From positions 1-16,318 of the forward strand of contig JAEWNA010000257.1 of assembly GCA_023392975.1 (NCBI GenBank): DNA of 16,318 nucleotides, read 5' to 3'. Positions 15,705-16,318 of this stretch are shown in pieces. This stretch comes from Pseudomonadota bacterium (GTDB lineage Bacteria; Pseudomonadota; Gammaproteobacteria; Xanthomonadales; Xanthomonadaceae). Numbering within the stretch: the stretch's first letter is position 1; each line of letters opens with the position of its first letter. The notes below the pieces were generated by a model. That model was not told the origin of the DNA. It ran no database searches and was given only the letters and a program-made list of their open reading frames with translations. A program made the translations under genes and the position numbers.

Positions 15705-15981
15705 GGGGTTCGGTCAGGTCTCGGAAAGGCGGCTGGCATGGAGGTCGTCCGGAAGCCCGGCCGCGGCGCGCGAACGCAGCGAGGTTGTAGCAGGCCGCGC
15801 CTGAACAACCCCCGTCGTGACCGCTTTCGCCGCGACCACAGAGGGGCGGATGCAGCGCGAGGGGACGGGGAAGCCTCCGGACTTCGCTCCGGCGGAGCGA
15901 CTGCGGAAGGTCGCCGAGGGAGAGGTCGACGGGTACGGGAAACTGCTGGTTCCGCACCGCGCGAAGAGCCGCCGGGACCTC
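15705..15981. other. 277-base non-coding gap between rodZ and the YfgM-like gene
   Basis: No convincing gene: the + strand frames open here are antisense extensions of neighbours with no recognisable protein. It holds one perfect 7-base hairpin (TCGCTCC-GGC-GGAGCGA, 15884-15900) without a U-run on either strand, about 80 bases after the rodZ stop, and a candidate promoter near 15784-15792. The E. coli neighbours ispG and hisS that would occupy this place are absent. Confidence 0.6.
15784..15792 (-). promoter_or_regulatory. Candidate extended -10 for the YfgM-like gene
   Basis: The - strand reads TGCTACAAC, an extended -10 form (TG-N-TACAAC) 79 bases before the ATG at 15704. TTGTTC lies only 13 bases upstream (15808-15803), too close for a standard -35, so the box would have to act as an extended -10 promoter. 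If real, it gives yfgM-bamB-der a start independent of rodZ. Confidence 0.3.
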
Positions 15982-16318
15982 TCAGCGGTCGATCGGCTGG
16001 AGGGAACCGTCAGAGGATACCGTAAAGCGCACCACGTTCGCGCGGACGAATGGCGTGAGATCCACCGGCTGGCCGCGCAGGCGCACGCGGACGGCCTGGG
16101 CGTTGCCGATCACCGCCTTGCCCAGCTCGCCCGCCTTGAAGCTGCGGGTCTGGCCGGCCGGGATCAGCGCCTGCTCGATGACGCTGCCGTCGGCCGCGGT
16201 CAGGCGCACCCAGCTCTCGCCGCCGAACGTGACGGCCAGACCCGGGTCCTGCGTCGCGGCGCGGGTCGGCATCGGGGTCAGGGAAGCGACCAGCGGGCCC
16301 TGCTGCGCCGGCTCGGGG
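15982..16318 (-). CDS. rodZ: C-terminal part of the cell-shape protein RodZ (5' end outside window)
   Basis: RodZ links MreB filaments to the cell-wall elongation machinery; the part seen here is its periplasmic end. The frame is open to the right edge without a start; an internal ATG at 16272 is only a codon in a Pro/Ala/Gln-rich linker (PEPAQQGPLVASLTPM). After the linker comes the RodZ C-terminal beta domain (DUF4115): LAVTFGGESWVRLTAADGSVI, the turn PAGQTRSFKAG, then IGNAQAVRVRLRGQPVDLTPF and NVVRFTVSSDGSL. About 111 residues are visible. The helix-turn-helix and transmembrane helix expected upstream are outside the window. Its place before yfgM, bamB and der fits the conserved gammaproteobacterial order. 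Confidence 0.9.
   Translation of the reverse strand, partial: PEPAQQGPLVASLTPMPTRAATQDPGLAVTFGGESWVRLTAADGSVIEQALIPAGQTRSFKAGELGKAVIGNAQAVRVRLRGQPVDLTPFVRANVVRFTVSSDGSLQPIDR

Noticed and set aside
15884..15900. TCGCTCC-GGC-GGAGCGA hairpin as the rodZ terminator
   Set aside because: It is perfect but short, has no U-run on either strand and lies about 80 bases past the stop; kept only as a note in the gap entry.

Overview
The window is a 16.3 kb piece of a GC-rich (visibly near 70% GC) gammaproteobacterial chromosome. Protein sequences and gene order point to the Xanthomonadaceae (Lysobacter/Luteimonas/Xanthomonas relatives); this assignment is from recognition, not a database search. I see no rRNA, tRNA, CRISPR array, insertion sequence or phage gene, and no stretch over 300 bases without a gene.

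Left edge: the 3' part of an AcoR-type sigma-54 activator (+ strand) runs in from outside and converges, with a 10-base gap, on a small membrane-anchored protein of unknown function (- strand). Next comes a purine/one-carbon block on the - strand, in transcription order folD, guaB, guaA. FolD makes 10-formyl-THF, which de novo purine synthesis uses; GuaB and GuaA convert IMP to XMP and then GMP. The 123-base guaB-guaA spacer is almost wholly an inverted pair of hairpin repeats, and one arm overlaps the guaA ribosome-binding site. Divergent from folD is a short + strand pair: a DUF1244 protein and a membrane-anchored alpha/beta hydrolase.

From about 7.56 kb to the right edge everything is on the - strand. 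In transcription order: rodZ (partial), a 277-base gap, a YfgM-like protein, bamB, a strong hairpin, der, an 81-residue zinc-ribbon protein with a GTG start, mobA, moeA, a duplicated YiaA/B-type membrane protein, a rhodanese-MoeB fusion, and an exported DUF2272 protein. Three junctions are 4-base start/stop overlaps (der/zinc ribbon GTGA, mobA/moeA ATGA, moeB/DUF2272 ATGA) and two are 3 or 7 bases apart, so this is a tightly coupled unit. It joins envelope assembly (RodZ cell shape, YfgM periplasmic chaperoning, BamB outer-membrane protein insertion) and ribosome assembly (Der) to late molybdenum-cofactor steps (MoeB sulfur activation of MoaD, MoeA molybdate insertion, MobA GMP attachment).

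Most of the window is conserved housekeeping DNA. The parts most worth a second look are the guaB-guaA repeat, the DUF2272 protein with Ser where CHAP-like enzymes have Cys, the N-terminal rhodanese on MoeB, the small zinc-ribbon protein inside the der-mobA junction, and the bamB-der hairpin. I found no clearly new multi-gene system.
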